Shown in pieces: positions 22,601 through 35,076 of a DNA stretch of 64,000 bases. Positions within the stretch are counted from its first letter, which is position 1, and each line of letters opens with the position of its first letter. The notes under the pieces were generated by a model, which was given only the letters and a program-made list of their open reading frames with translations, was not told the origin of the DNA and did not search any database. The position numbers were made by a program, and so were the translations under genes. Origin of the DNA: Augochlora pura (Eukaryota > Arthropoda > Insecta > Hymenoptera > Halictidae); the NCBI RefSeq assembly GCF_028453695.1, contig NC_135774.1, forward strand, positions 21,886,001-21,950,000. Reading direction: 5' to 3'.

Positions 22601-24578
22601 TTATTTCACTTCTGAAAAGATGCCATATGCGGTGATAGAAGATGATGTGATCACATTCGGTGCTAGAATACATGAAGAAAAACGAGAAATATATGGCGCT
22701 GATACTTTCAAAAGTTGCAGCTGCGAATGCCCCGTTGTAATTAAATTCACAATGTGGAGAACAATGAATCTTTGCACGTCTTATGAACGTGTTCATATTT
22801 TATGTTGCAGCACGGCTATTCCATTGGGCCTGTTAAACGAAAAGTTATTTAGTTTTCGTGAATGGCAGTATTACATTGAAGGCAGGAAGATAATACTGAC
22901 GCATTCGCATTATCCGACGAAAATTAAGTATTGTCCGAACACTCACGGCATAGATGACTTGTACATAAAATTTCTGGAATTTATTACTTCCAAGGCGGAT
23001 AAGGAACCAGACATCAAGAATTCGAAACACTGTTTATCAGAGGAACTCACTCAGGCCATGACTAAATATATTTGTAATTTAAATTCCAACGACGATACAC
23101 CTAAAGCGATAGACATTTTTCCGCCTTCTTTAACTCCGCTTCATTCGTATTTGCAACATTTGTTGGACAATCCTCTTTACGACATACCCGCTGTCTTTAG
23201 AAGTGATTTTTTCCTTACAAAAGTGGGCTACACGACTAAACCTGAATCGTAAGTAGTCTGAGGCAATTCTTAAATCAAGTCACAAATAATATATTTATCA
23301 GTAATATGAACTATCTAAGAATTATATTTTAATGAATTTCATGTTCCCTGACACGGAGATTATTTATGACTTGACCTAATATTTACCTATAAAGATTGAT
23401 TGTATTGAGTAGAAAGAAGTTACACTGATGTGTGCTTAATTTTCAGTCTTGTTGAATTAGCGATGCAATGCGGTATTCAATTAGATATTGTGGACTCGCG
23501 TTTGCATTTTATCGAAAAGATTGTTCCTCCCTTTGAACAACCTAGAATGCCGAGTATTGATGAGATGAAACAGTTCGTCGATGTGGAAGACGATGATAAG
23601 CACGAGCGTGCGGACAGAAACGAAAATGTGAGCGATTACGTGTACAGAAAAATACCATGTAAAGTAACAATCGACATTCCCAAAGAATTGTATTACAACA
23701 GTATTAGATCCACAATAGAAAATAGTAACCATAAATCGGAGGATTTTACATTTATGGAAACTTTACCGGATGGTAGATTAGCAATTCCCGACGACGACAG
23801 CGAAGCAGTGGAAAAAAATGTAAATCTGGTTCAGAGTGTTACCGAGGAAATATTAGGCTTAGAAAACAAGTTTTATAGTCGATACAATTTGAGTTTAACT
23901 ACTGCCGAAAAGGAGGCCATACAAAAACCTCACTTTAACGAGAGGATACGCTTCGCGAAAGAAAAATTACAGCCTATGAGAAACAGCAGAGGCCAATTCG
24001 TTAAAAAATCTGTCTCGACCGTGCATCGTGAAGAACGAGAGGAGTATTCTCTCTCCGATTTAAATGATTTTACTTTTAATAGTAGTGTCAAAACTAATAT
24101 CAAAGAAGATAGTTTATTGCTGAGGAACGGCATAGATATCAACAGTATAGATATAGATAACATGAGCATGGACAACAATTTTTTAAAATTAGACGAATCC
24201 TTCAATCTGAGTCAATTTTCTTTGGGTCTAGACGGTTTAGTTTCAACACCAAAAACAAAGGAAAACTCGTGTGTGAAAAATAATAGACACCATTTTTTAA
24301 GACCATTCAAAGATTATTGGATGTATCATTGTATCTTCAGTCGCGTGAAATCAAAAAATTTTGCAGTATTCGAGAAATCTTTGCCACGGAGCTTTCGGTG
24401 GCTGTTAAATGAGTGTGCACTTGCCGTGGAAATGTCTGTGGAAGAGCTTTACGAAGAAGTATGTTTACTAGAATCGTATCTTCTGTACGTTTCGAAAAGT
24501 TCGCACAACAAAGACAATTGCAGTAGCATGGACTCGACGTCCAAAAGTCAATTAAATCACATCTTAAAAAAGTGGTGA
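19646..24578 (+). CDS. TAF1B: TAF1B, RNA polymerase I TBP-associated factor (Rrn7-like)
   Basis: TAF1B is a subunit of the SL1-type factor that, with TBP, recruits RNA polymerase I to rRNA promoters in the nucleolus. Exons are 19646-19732, 19799-19889, 19971-20317, 20395-20531, 20589-20804, 20867-21096, 21166-21358, 22811-23248 and 23447-24578, all in phase, giving 956 residues. The N-terminus has a zinc ribbon (Cys4, Cys7, Cys21, Cys24). Next come a B-reader/linker-like region and cyclin-fold blocks (LTPNVEITHRGMRRLAASMAKFLGVW and MAFIIVVLKTLFALDD). A long acidic C-terminal region ends in PRSFRWLLNECA and a helical tail. Intron 7 (21359-22810) contains another gene on the same strand. The ATG at 19646 directly precedes the zinc ribbon. 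It is longer than human TAF1B (588), as in other insects. Confidence 0.9.
21456..22810 (+). CDS. type 2 L-asparaginase / isoaspartyl peptidase-like, nested in a TAF1B intron
   Basis: This is an N-terminal-nucleophile hydrolase of the ASRGL1 family, which cleaves Asn or isoaspartyl peptides after autoproteolysis. Exons are 21456-21780, 21870-22166 and 22270 onward, in phase. The N-terminal half has HGGAGD (45-50), GSSIDAVETAL-like QSSIDAVETAL and QVQMDASLMDG. The nucleophile Thr212 lies in SDTVG, followed by GSTTGG, GRVGD (238-242) and TGHGE (261-265). All catalytic and binding motifs are intact. DTVG in place of GTVG recalls Taspase1, but the rest looks like asparaginase. The conserved domain ends near residue 352. 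No stop follows: the frame stays open for 35 codons to the TAF1B acceptor at 22810 and continues in phase into that exon. The true 3' end is unknown, and a fusion transcript or an assembly error are both possible. Confidence 0.75.
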
Positions 24579-25107
24579 TATACAATATAAGACTGTCTGC
24601 AACGAAATGTAATGTATAGTACAAAAATATATGAAATTATTACTATAATTTTTCTATATTATTCTGTCAAGGCCTCCCCTCTTCTATTTAGAAATCGCGT
24701 CATTTTTAATTGTTCGTAGATTATATTCTTATTTTATTAGTCCCATTGAAATGTAAAAATAATATACTAGATGAATTCATCAAGTAGAATTTCAATTGGG
24801 TTTTGATTAAACTTTTAATCGTTTTCAATTGTCAGGATAAATTGCTGAATAAAATAATGAATGGCGAGTGGGTCGGTGTTTGATTGTGTGGGTAACACAC
24901 CTGAGCGCCATAAAACTGGCCGTCGATAAGTTACCGATCGCGTCGAAGTGTTCGGGAAACCGAAGCCGCGCTAGTTTATGGCTCGGTCGTAGATGAGCGT
25001 GCAAATCGAGCAACTGTTGCACTCTCGCGTAGGGCATCTTAGCGGTTCCCGGTGTGCGTGTTTCTCGTCCCGAGCGAGCCTTGGGCTCGAGGGGCGACGG
25101 ACCGTTC
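24579..25107. other. TAF1B 3' UTR and spacer
   Basis: AT-rich sequence after the TAF1B stop turns abruptly GC-rich at about 24900. No coding exon is supported and no canonical AATAAA was identified with certainty. Confidence 0.35.
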
Positions 25108-25547
25108 CGTCAGTAGTAAACACACCAGCTGGCGCGAGGTAGTGTCGGATGGCTGTCATCATTCCACGGTCTTGCTGCCACGGTACGTGGACCGTATACG
25201 ATCAAGCAGTTTTGTGTACAGTCCGGCCGCGTGTGTATCGGCGATCGGTACCCGAGGAGCTCGCACGGGATATTCGTACGTGTGTGCGGGTGAAAGACAG
25301 TTTCAATTTCGACTTCAGTTTCGGTTATCAAGTGCATCTGTTGTCGTCCGCGAAATTGCCCGTTATCGAGAGTTTATCCAAAAGTGCACGTCGTTTCTTT
25401 CCTTGCTTTCTCGCACGTTCGTTCCACCCGACGTCACACCTGCTCTCCCGCGAACGTCCTGGTCCAGAGCAACGTACGAGGGAGAAAGGAAGATAGAGGC
25501 TGTTCGCCGACCCTACTGTCTGCTGCTGTCACGACTTCCTACTCATC
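25108..25547 (+). promoter_or_regulatory. candidate promoter and 5' UTR exon of a gene with a long first intron
   Basis: A GC-rich block starts with an arthropod-type initiator TCAGT (25108-25112). It ends in a strong donor (ATC/GTAAGT at 25548) without a convincing start codon in good context. That pattern fits a non-coding first exon spliced over a long intron. The downstream partner exon is unknown. The frames open through this block (25052-25621) are probably GC-rich chance frames. Confidence 0.3.
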
Positions 25548-27220
25548 GTAAGTCTATTTCGAACTTATTTCAAATCTCTGACGCTCGAAAATTACATTTA
25601 ACAGCGTACCATCCGGGATGATAGTTATTTAGGTATGTCGGCCCGTGTCCTAAAGATGTTTCCGATTCGGTAATTGCCTGTCAGCGTTATTTATTACAAG
25701 CGATACGCACAAGGGATGCTATGGGATTTTCGTGCAATGGACGTCGACGGGAGATGTTTGAAACAAGAGATAGGGTTCGAATGGTCCCCAATGTGTTTAC
25801 GATATCGTTCGAAATGACTCTATGTGAAAAAAAACACACTCGAATATTTCGAATGCTAGTAAAAGTCTGTCGATCATTGATTGGGGATAACGGGATGGTG
25901 TGCGTGCCCGTAATTCGCTACGTCGTCTCTTCGAAACTGACAACTTCGTATTAATCGCGTTACATCGTAACGCGTTGGTTATATCTATCCCCCTTTTCAG
26001 CACGTATGCACTCGGTTATCATCATGGTCGGACTTTCTCGAATTATACTTCGCGGGCAAGTCGAACGTTCCATAATTCAGATAACGGTTATCTTTTAACA
26101 AGGAATGCAACAAATCTTCGGACATTCTTGTAAGGCCAGAGCCTCGTTGTATTGGCATTTGTTACACGGGATTTTTTTTCTTGAAGATCTTCACGCACCG
26201 TAAACGCATAAAGACTCGTAGACTGGATAGCAGATGTGACTCCACTATCGTGTCTGGTCATCGCGGTACGTTTCTACTTATTGCCGGCAGAAGAGCGCGC
26301 GTGACAGAGTTGTTCTTGAAAAAAAAAAATGTATTGCTCGTTGCAACTCCGCGCACTCTTTTCAATTCTAAATAAAATTAATTCTAAATATTTCTTAGTG
26401 ACATGGTACAGTTTTTTTTGTCTTATCGTATCGACAGTTCGATATCACCTACCGAAAAGAAAAATGTCGACATTTTGGTTTACTAGGTGCAGTTCGAGCA
26501 TGCTGATCGGGTTCACTATCAGTCATCGTATAGATCAGTTTGTGTAAAATTGGTGAACCGATCAATTAAGAGTAGTAAGTAGGTCGCTACATACTAATAT
26601 TAACGTTACGTACAGTAGATCTGAAAAACACGTATTACCGTTGATTGATGATCTGATCTACAATGACGAAGAATATTTCACCCTTAACCGATCGTAATCA
26701 TCCTCGTGGCAGAATCTATGCATCGGAAGCACCTAAGTGCATTCTCTGCTTCCAAGGGAAACCAACTACAAAATCGTTTCTTTGTTTCCCTCTCGGGCGC
26801 ATATTCATTTTCCCTGGCCGTGACAGCCGGGCCACAAAAACGAACGGTTGTATTCCCCGAGCGGATCCCCAACGCCGCGTGTATAGAAGAAAATTTCAGT
26901 GTCCTTTGGTTTTCAATCTCACGTTCTTATCGCATCGTTGCCGTATAAAGAAAGGAACGACTTTACAACTCGAGGCAGATGCAATATCGTATCGGAGACA
27001 TCGGTGGTTTTCTAGATCCAAGGTGGTGCTAGATTTGATACAGGTATTGCAAGGGCTGTTGGATCGCGAGCTGTGACCTTTCCGACAAAATTATGGCCGG
27101 CCTGTGGGCCGCTCGTTCGGGTTTCGATACGTATGGACTGATCCACGGGAATTCGGGTGAAACACAGATATCGATATACCTTGCCAACGTATTGAAATTT
27201 CGTCGATTTTTCATTAGTTA
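25548..27220. other. putative intron, no gene seen
   Basis: Mixed-composition sequence with several short open frames but no recognisable protein, RNA gene or transposon. It ends at the left end of a mariner relic. Confidence 0.4.
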
Positions 27221-28510
27221 TTAGGACCTTGAATAAGTTCTCGCTGTTTTCTTTTCAAAATAAAAGGTTTATTTCAAATATAACGTTCAATATCAGTTCA
27301 CTCAAAGTGTTGCCCATTATTAGAGACCACTTTCTCCCCACTTTCTGGCAGTATAAGAATTCCGCGTACGAAAAACCATTCGTCTTTTGAGGCAATCTGT
27401 GAATCGATCCATTTTTTAATTTCTTCATAAGAATGGAAGCACTGCTCAGCCAGGCCATGTGCCATCGATCGGAATAGGTGATAATCGGAAGGAGCTATGT
27501 CTGGTGAATACAGCAGGTGGGGCAGCACTTCCCATTTAAGCATTTCAAGGTAGGTTTTCACTGGTTTTGCAACATGTGGCCGAGCGTTGTCGTGTAACAA
27601 AATGACTTTGTCGTGTCTCTGCTCGTATAACGGTCGTTTTTCTTTTAGAGCTCGACTCAAACGCATCGATTGAAGTCGACAGCGATCTCCTGCAATAGTT
27701 TCATTTGGTTTGAGCAGCTCATACTAAATTACACCCTTCTGATCCCACCAAATGCAGAGAAGAAGCTTCGAACCATGGATATTTGGTTTTGCAGACAATG
27801 TTGATGCATGGCCGGATTTACCCCACGATTTTTTACGCTTTGGATTATCGTAATGAATCCACTTTTCATCGCCAATGACGATACGGTGCAAAAAGAACCT
27901 TTTCTTTTCTGCCGTCGAAGCGGTAGTTCAGACATCGGGAAACGCCGCTCAACGTCTTCTCGACTACAATTCATACAGCACCCAATGTCCCTGCTTCTGC
28001 ATCATTCCTAACCCTTTTAAACATTTTGAAACCGTTGATGCATCTACTTGTAATATTTTTCCAAACTCTGCTAGCGCCTGACATGGGTCTTCGTCAAGCA
28101 ATTCCTCTAATTCTTCGTTTTTAAACTTTGTCGATGCGCCAGAACGTTCCTTATCCTCAAGTTCAAAATTATTATTTTTGAAGCGTCGAAACCAGTCTCT
28201 GCATGTCGTATCCGACAGAGCATCGTCGCCGTAAGTCTCAACAAGAATTCTGTGCGCTTCAGATGCAGATTTCTTTTGAACAAAGTAGTGCGATTTTCCC
28301 CGCAAAACCATTTTATTCGGCACAAAAGTGAACATCTTCAGAACCAATAAACAAACACGTGCTCGACACTATAGCGAACAATCATAAACTGAAATTTAAG
28401 GTTACATACAGTACATTCTTGGCGATAAGTCACCGTTAGAAATTCCATGCGCACGGGGTACTACTAATACTGACTTTTGAGAAACAGCGAGAACTTGTTC
28501 GAGGACCTAA
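27221..28510 (-). mobile_element. mariner relic 1 (1290 bp, broken transposase)
   Basis: The ends are terminal inverted repeats of about 28 bp (TTAGG(A/T)CCT(T/C)GAA(T/C)AAG, then TTCTCGCTGTTT). A TA precedes the left end, and the right flank CA may be a mutated TA. The minus strand carries pieces of a mariner transposase in different frames: a paired HTH region (DWFRRFKNNNFELEDKERSG, 28347-27964), a GDEKW catalytic block near 27860, and HDNARPHVA with YSPDIAPSDYH (27666-27298). Frameshifts and stops break it, so it cannot make an active protein. Confidence 0.9.
27255..28347 (-). pseudogene. mariner transposase pseudogene (relic 1)
   Basis: Three consecutive minus-strand frames (28347-27964, 27974-27729, 27666-27298) give the N-terminal HTH half, the first catalytic Asp region and the second/third Asp region of a D,D34D transposase. 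They lie in different frames, so at least two frameshifts are present. It is marked as decayed, with no restored reading given. Confidence 0.85.
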
Positions 28511-29794
28511 CAATTTCACCGGTCTTCCGTTATACCTAAAAACGCGAGAAACTAGCAGCTCGATATCATATAGAGGCGAAGGTTGAACTGTTTACACAGT
28601 TTACCCCACGAACGCATGTCTAATCGACAACCCAATCGTTGTACCGTGGCAATGAGAATTTTTTAAAAAAGCCCGAGCACAGGGTGGACGCCGAAGAGGT
28701 TCGCCAAAGTATCGCCTAACCCTGATCGACGAGGAGTTCTCCGGTAACGGAAGAGACGATGTGAAAACAGAACGGAACGGCGAAGGGCTTGTCGTCGGTT
28801 GCGCATTGAAAAGTATCGTTCCCCGCGTAATGAACCGTTAAACGGTTCGTCGAACCGTTCCCTTCGACGAGCGATCACGCGTTCCGACGAACGTGCATCA
28901 TCGATTGCACATTGTTAACAGGATGAACGTGGTAGCGGGCTGGGTCGGGTCGGGTCGGATCGGGCCGAGCCGTACCGGGCTACGTTGCTTTTTTTCCCCC
29001 CCTGTAAGCAGCCGACTGCGATTGACCTAAAATAAAAGAAGACCGCCTGCTTAACGTTAGAACCGGCGAATCCGCCCGAACGCTGGATTCCGGATCCTTT
29101 GTTTCGCGATTATGCAAGTTGCAGAGACGCTTTTCTAGGAGCAGATAGAGAATGAATACGTTTCCTTTCAAGTGAACAGAAAATGATTCTAGTCGACGAA
29201 GCCGCGTTCGTTTCTCGTCGGTGACGACGTCCGCGAAACGAACGATCGACGACGATCGGTTCTGTTCGACGGTGTTCATATGTCGTGGATGCGGATAAAT
29301 TGGCACGATGAGCGATATTAGCCTTTCGGAAAACAAAACGATCCGTCGCCCTCCGCGCCTCGTCGTCGACGATCTCGCCGGAAAATCTTGGTGGGGACGG
29401 CCTCGGTTAATTGGTGCAGGCAGTTATCGGTGGATCGTACCGGTTAAACGAGTCGCCGCGTTGCTAAGAGCCGCCGAATCGTTTACTCGATCCGTCGACG
29501 AACGTTACGCGTCACGTGTGCTCGCGACGATCTTTGCCGAGCCACGGCATCGAACAATGTCACCGTTGCGGAACGTCGCCCTGGATAGGTGCGCAATCGC
29601 TGTTTCATTTTGTCCTCCGCGTACGAATTTCGCACGGGACACAGAGAGAAATCAAAATTCACCGCGATCTCTCTGTCCCTCGAATTCGCATACGTTTCCG
29701 TGTCGTATCGTTGCGTCGCGTCGCAGGACACCGTGTTTACAAATTCTTTATCGGTCGTCGTGGCACGTAGTTTTCGGTAAGGTAAGCTCGGCGT
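28511..29794. other. non-coding stretch with GGGTC tandem repeats
   Basis: No gene is supported. At about 28936-28978 the plus strand carries tandem GGGTC/GGATC units that could form a G-quadruplex. The frames at 29308-29847 appear to be GC-rich chance frames. Confidence 0.35.
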
Positions 29795-30008
29795 TTAACC
29801 TTTTAGGTACGGCAGGATTTTGCGCAAATAAAGTTTTTCGTAACTAAATTACGATTTTCTCTTAATATATATTTTTTCCGGACATCTATATATTGTATAT
29901 ACACACTTTCACTTTAATTGTTTGCTTCAATAAATAATAAAACAATTGAGTAAAGCACGAGCCATTCGCGAGAGCCACTATAGTGGCGCGTAGTATCTAA
30001 AAGGTTAA
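29795..30008. mobile_element. TTAA-flanked miniature element, family E
   Basis: It starts TTAACCTTTTAGGTAC and ends with the inverse GTATCTAAAAGGTTAA, giving about 214 bp between TTAA target copies. The size, TIRs and TTAA site fit a piggyBac-like MITE. It has no coding capacity. Confidence 0.7.
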
Positions 30009-30358
30009 TCGCGCCGCGAGGCAGTCTCTGAGTTGGAGAATCCCGGTTCTCTGTCGTCGCCGTGGTCCGATCGGGAGCCTTTTAACGAAATTTCGTGAAC
30101 GATTACGAAATATTTATGCCGCGGTTACGGAAACGGGCAGACGACACTCGAGAGCACAGTGGTACAAGACCCGGCACTCGAATTATCTAGGCCACCGGCT
30201 CGCGGGGTAACTGGCAGCCAGCGACGACGACGACGTCGAGCCTCTTACTTCGCTGACAGCGCTGATCCTCGTCCCCCTCCGCGTGTACACGTACGAACAA
30301 CGAGAGTGCCAGCTATAAGCACTTACGAGCGTCAGCCGAAAAATAAAAGCCACCCACA

Positions 30359-30400
<42 letters not shown>

Positions 30401-31128
30401 CACACATAAACACACGCACGCACACGGACAGCCTGCCTCGGCCGTTTCGCGACCGTCTCTCCACATCGTCTCTCGACTGTCTCTCGAACCAACGACGGGT
30501 TCTTCTCCACGGTGGCCTGTTTTTTCATCCGACGTCCCTTTGTTCCGCGGCCGGCCTCAAATCGGGTTACTCGAAGATCGACTTGTAACGCGCCCATCTC
30601 GAACGAGCGTTACCACGCCGTGAAGGAGGATTGCTCAGCCTCTAACCCCAATCGCGCGGTACCATTTCCTCTTCGAACGTTTCTCGAACGATCCTCGAAT
30701 GTTCGTTCGAACGTTCCTCGGATGGATCAGTGGATCATTATTGGGGGATCAAAGGGGGTCTGATTGTCTGTGTGCAATTGTCCTATGCACGACACGAAAC
30801 CCTGACTGATTTTGTACGTTCGATGGTGGCGTCAGCTTTTTCGGTAGATGCTCGTCGGAGACCGGCATCGGTCAGAATTGTGGTCTTTGCGAACGAAGCT
30901 GACAGAACTGATATAACTATTTATCAGTTTTTTTGGTCATATCTTTTAATGTCCTCCTTCCAGAGACGTTATCTTTTTCCATAGACCTGAACGTAACACG
31001 CATAAATGTCAATTAATCGTTACAACCTAAGCAGCCCAATTATCGAGATTTATATTCTGGATCGAGGTAGATTCGAGCTTTGTTGTCCAAGTGTTTAAAA
31101 AAAATCATCTACATTGCGTGTCTTATAA
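30009..31128. other. non-coding, contains a CA/GA compound microsatellite
   Basis: The (CA)n(GA)n(CA)n tract at about 30355-30425 explains the open frames on both strands here. I see no gene. Confidence 0.5.
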
Positions 31129-31130
31129 TA

Positions 31131-32403
31131 TTAGGTTAGGGAGAAAAAATCCATTATTTTTACGTGAACTTCAACACTTTATTTAACATGTTTCCGATTG
31201 TCCGATTTAGGTGAAATATGCACCGTTTTGTTCTATAATTTGTTGCCATTTTAAAGGTACCTTCATAATGCCTCTCTCGTAGAAGTCTTGGCCCTTATTA
31301 GCGAAAAACTCTTGCAATCGACTTTCACAATCTTCTCTCGATGCCAATTTCTTATCACTGAGGAAGTTTTGCAATGCAAGATAAACATGATAATCGCTTG
31401 GTGTCAGGTCCGGACTATATGGTGGATGCATCAAAACGTCCCAGCCAAGCTTCTAAATTTTCGGACGAGTCACTATAGACGCGTATGGCCTGGCGTTGTC
31501 TCGATGGTACACAACACCTCTCCTGTTGGCCAATTTTGGCCGTTTCTGGTCAATCGCTAGCTTCGAACAGTCCAGTTCTTGACAGTAGAGATCCGAATTT
31601 AGTGTTTGACCATATGGAAGCAATTCATAATAAATGATTCTTTTCCAGTCCCGCCAAATGCAAAGCAGAACCTTCTTGGCTGTTAGTCCTAGTTTGGCCA
31701 CCGTCTGACCTGCTTCACCAAACTTTGACCATGAACGTTTTCGCACAATGTTGTCGTATGTGATCCATTTCTCATCCCCAATCACCATGCGTTCAAGGAA
31801 TGGGTCAATCTCATTCCGTTTGGCCAAGACATCACAGATGGAAATTCGAAGCATCATGGTTTTTTGTGTTAATTGATGTGGCACCCAAACGTCGAGCTTC
31901 TTTTTAAATCCAGCTTCGTGCAAATGGTTTAAAACCGTTTCATGGTAGATCTTTAGCTCCCGGGCGATGCTACGACTGCTAACATGCCGGTCAACTTCGA
32001 TTATTTCTGTGATTTTGCCAACATTTTCTACGACAGGCCTACCTGTACGAGGCGCATCTTTAACATCAAAAATACCTGAACGGAATCGGCGAAACCAAAA
32101 TCGCGCGTAATTGGCTGTTACAGTATCGGGACCATAAACACCATTCACAATTTCAGCCGCTTGACTTGCATTTTCACTTTTATCAAAGAAAAATTGTAAA
32201 ATGTACCGAATTTTCTCTATGTTAACTTCCATTTTGAACACTCTGAAGCTCGCAACTGAATGGACCAAACAAAATACAGAGAAAGAATTTTTGTAGTGCG
32301 AAACGTCACCTTCCCAACGAGCATAAATCCGAAATTGTTAACAGATATCGATCACTATGGCCGTCTACCGAAAAAATAATGGATTTCTTTTTCCGCAACT
32401 TAA
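31131..32403 (-). mobile_element. mariner relic 2 (1273 bp, TA target duplication)
   Basis: TA dinucleotides at 31129-31130 and 32404-32405 flank imperfect terminal repeats (TTAGGTTAGGGA.. left, TTAAGTTGCGGA.. right, both reaching AATCCATTATTTTT). Inside on the minus strand is a nearly full-length mariner transposase of the mellifera type. It is the best preserved of the three relics in this window. Confidence 0.92.
31207..32268 (-). pseudogene. mariner transposase, near-intact, one frameshift
   Basis: The frame 32268-31453 carries the N-terminal HTH (FWFRRFRSGIFDVKDAPRTG), the WVPHQLT linker, the first catalytic Asp in MVIGDEKWITYDN and the second in HRDNARPYAS. It then breaks. A second frame (31434-31207) continues with PPYSPDLTPSDYH, the third Asp, and the family's C-terminus IIEQNGAYF. 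One indel near 31440-31455 separates them. The start MEVNIEKIRYILQFFF near 32232 is the family start. Confidence 0.88.
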
Positions 32404-32405
32404 TA

Positions 32406-35076
32406 TTTCCCAATTGCTGTCTTCCCACCGGATCCGCTTCGGGCCGGGATTGCTGTCGATTCTGGAACCGAGTTTCGAGAGGTTGTAGCAATCGCTGGTG
32501 TTCGAGAACTCTGAAGCACCGACGGTGTCGTTTCAAAGTTTCTCGATCGGGGTCCGAGAGGAAAAGGAAAAGGGCGGAGCTGGTCGAACGAAAGAGAATT
32601 TCGCGGGAGACAAACGCCTGTAAACTAGACGACAATCGCGGCAACTTGTCCCTAGGCGTGGAAACGGTAGCCACCCACGGTTTCCACGGCTTCCACGGAT
32701 TAACGAATAAATGTCGGAACGCGACGACCGACAGAGAAATCCCGGCGGATCTCGTTCGCGAACTTCCAATTATATTCGCAGCTCGACTCGTGGATTTCCG
32801 TCAATTGAATAACTACTCCGTCTAGTCCCAGGTCGCCTTTGTACAATCGTTCGTACTCGATTCAACTTTGTCCTGCGTCGGGAGGACGAGCAAGCTCGGC
32901 AACGGCATCTAGGACCGCGCCGACGGTCTCCGCGTGCGCTGAAAACGCGTTCGCCGCCGCGGAAACTCCTCGCGAGAAAACTCTGGCGCGATCGTATCTC
33001 GGGCTTCTACCCGCGCGCGTCTTTGAACTTTCCACGAGTTTCTATCCGGTTCCTAGACGCCATTAACGGATTACAATGTTAATGGGAATTCGATCGGCGT
33101 CGACGCCAGCCGTCGATAACGGGACAAAGCTTTAAGTCCGCGCGAACAATCCCTCTTATTTCACTTTTCTTCCGCGATTCTCGTTATCAGGAAACTCGAC
33201 GATTTCCTCGGTAACGCGAATTATTCCTTTCAATTATCCTTTATTGTCTTTCATTTCGATCCCGACGGAGAACTTTACACCTGCGGATCGAAGGGTACCG
33301 CATCTGCTTCCAAAAAGAATCTTGTCCGATTCTTTCGAATCGTCATTTATTCAACCCTTTGCCGTATCAGTTTCTTCGCAGTTACTGCGATTAGGAATTT
33401 TTCAATTGATATCATTTTTTAGAAGGGACAGAACATTAACATTTATTCCGTGCCTGAATTTACTCGAATACTTAAATATTAATAACAAGGGATTAGAATT
33501 TTATTCCAATTTTAAAGAACAGAATAACATCCAACTTATGTAATGAATAATAATAAATTATTATTTACGTAATAAATATTAATAAATTATTATTTATGTA
33601 ATAAATATTAATAAATTATTATTTATTACTAGTAATTTCCATCGCGAGTCGGACTCGTTAAAATACGGTAAGGGGTTAACGCGCGGCTCTCTCGAAATGT
33701 AATCTATTTAAAAACGCGACTCTCGCGAGAACTGAAATTAAGAAATTTTCATCGGGAAAGAAGGTAACCTAAATACTAGATACGATTGCTCGAAGTTTGA
33801 CCAGGAGTCTACGTCTCCAGGAGTATAAATCGACGTCGACCAGATCACGAACTCGACAAATATTTCGGTGTAGAAATCTCTTCTCAGATGTACAAACGTT
33901 TAATATAAAAAGCGTTTGATGAAAAGGAGTATGTCGCTGCATCAACATTGTGGGTAAAAGCGATATAATCCTCGTAAAAATCTAACAAGTGTCCAAGATA
34001 TAATTGCAAGTTACAGAAGTTAAATAGAAATAAATTGTCTCTTTAGTATTAAATATTGATAAGTTGAAAATAGTGTAACGGTATTATTAAGTTCTTCTTA
34101 CGTCTTCATAATTTTATGTTTCGGCTACTCATTTTCGTCATAAATGTATAGAGTCTGCCGTAAATCATTCAATACAATTCGATCGAGGTACATGACAATT
34201 AATGATAGATATTATTTCCGGAAATGAGACGAAGAGCCATTTAAAATTCGCTCGCAATAAGACGCGAGTGTAATCGCGGTCTGCGATCGCGACGATCCCG
34301 GTGTAGGAATTATTTAAATTTGCAATCATGCTAATTGGCTCCGGAAATGTGTCCAGACAATTCGGAGAGTTTTTCGAAATAACAGCGGGCCAGGATTAAG
34401 GGCAAGAATAAGAAGAAGAAGAAGACGAACGAGACGGGCGTGTCTTTTTTTCGTTTTCTTATTTGCTTTCTTTGTCGATCAACAAACGAACACGCGCGGC
34501 GGGGGGAATGCATGTGCTCCAGGAAAGGGAGCAAGGAACAGGCCTTTCACCTTGAAACAACACACGGCACAGAAGCCGGCGCACACAGCCCGAAATAAAC
34601 GGGGCGCACTCTATTTTCGGGCGGCCGAGAGAGAGAGGTTGGTCCTCGAGTGCGCCTTTACTCCGTTGCAGGCGATGCGTCGTCCCAGCTGACAGGTGGA
34701 CACGCGACTTTCCTTTTAGCGAAAAACGCTGGAAATTCGACGTTGAACCGTTGGGAGAGTAATGCATTTTCCGCTCTCCGTGGCCTTATTGCGGGACAAC
34801 CTGGCGGGGGGATGGCCTCGGAGACCGCGTTTCGGTTTCCTCCGAGCGTTTTCTCCGGCACTCACTCGCTGGCGCATCTGCTGTTCCCTGTTGCCGCTGA
34901 ATTATCGCGGAGATTCGACTAACTCGTCATCGAGACCGAACAATGCCGCCGGCGCGAGGCGCCCGAGATAAGGGCCGCCGCGATGAAACGAATTTACGGG
35001 TCGTTGGAACCTGGAGACGCGAGAAATTCTCACGATACTTTCCGTTCGCACCGAAGCGAGGCGGATAGCTGAACTT
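32406..35076. other. non-coding stretch with an AT-rich tandem repeat
   Basis: No gene is supported. At about 33550-33627 a 29-bp unit (AATAAATTATTATTTA.GTAATAAATATT) is repeated about 2.7 times. GC-rich open frames at 32379-32825 and 34650-34922 are not recognised. Confidence 0.4.

Noticed and set aside
29308..29847. 179-codon open frame ending in the family E element
   Set aside because: GC-rich with several overlapping frames; its end is the MITE, and no domain is visible.
30159..30623. Open frames on both strands rich in His/Thr or Val/Cys
   Set aside because: They are translations of the CA/GA microsatellite and its GC-rich flanks.
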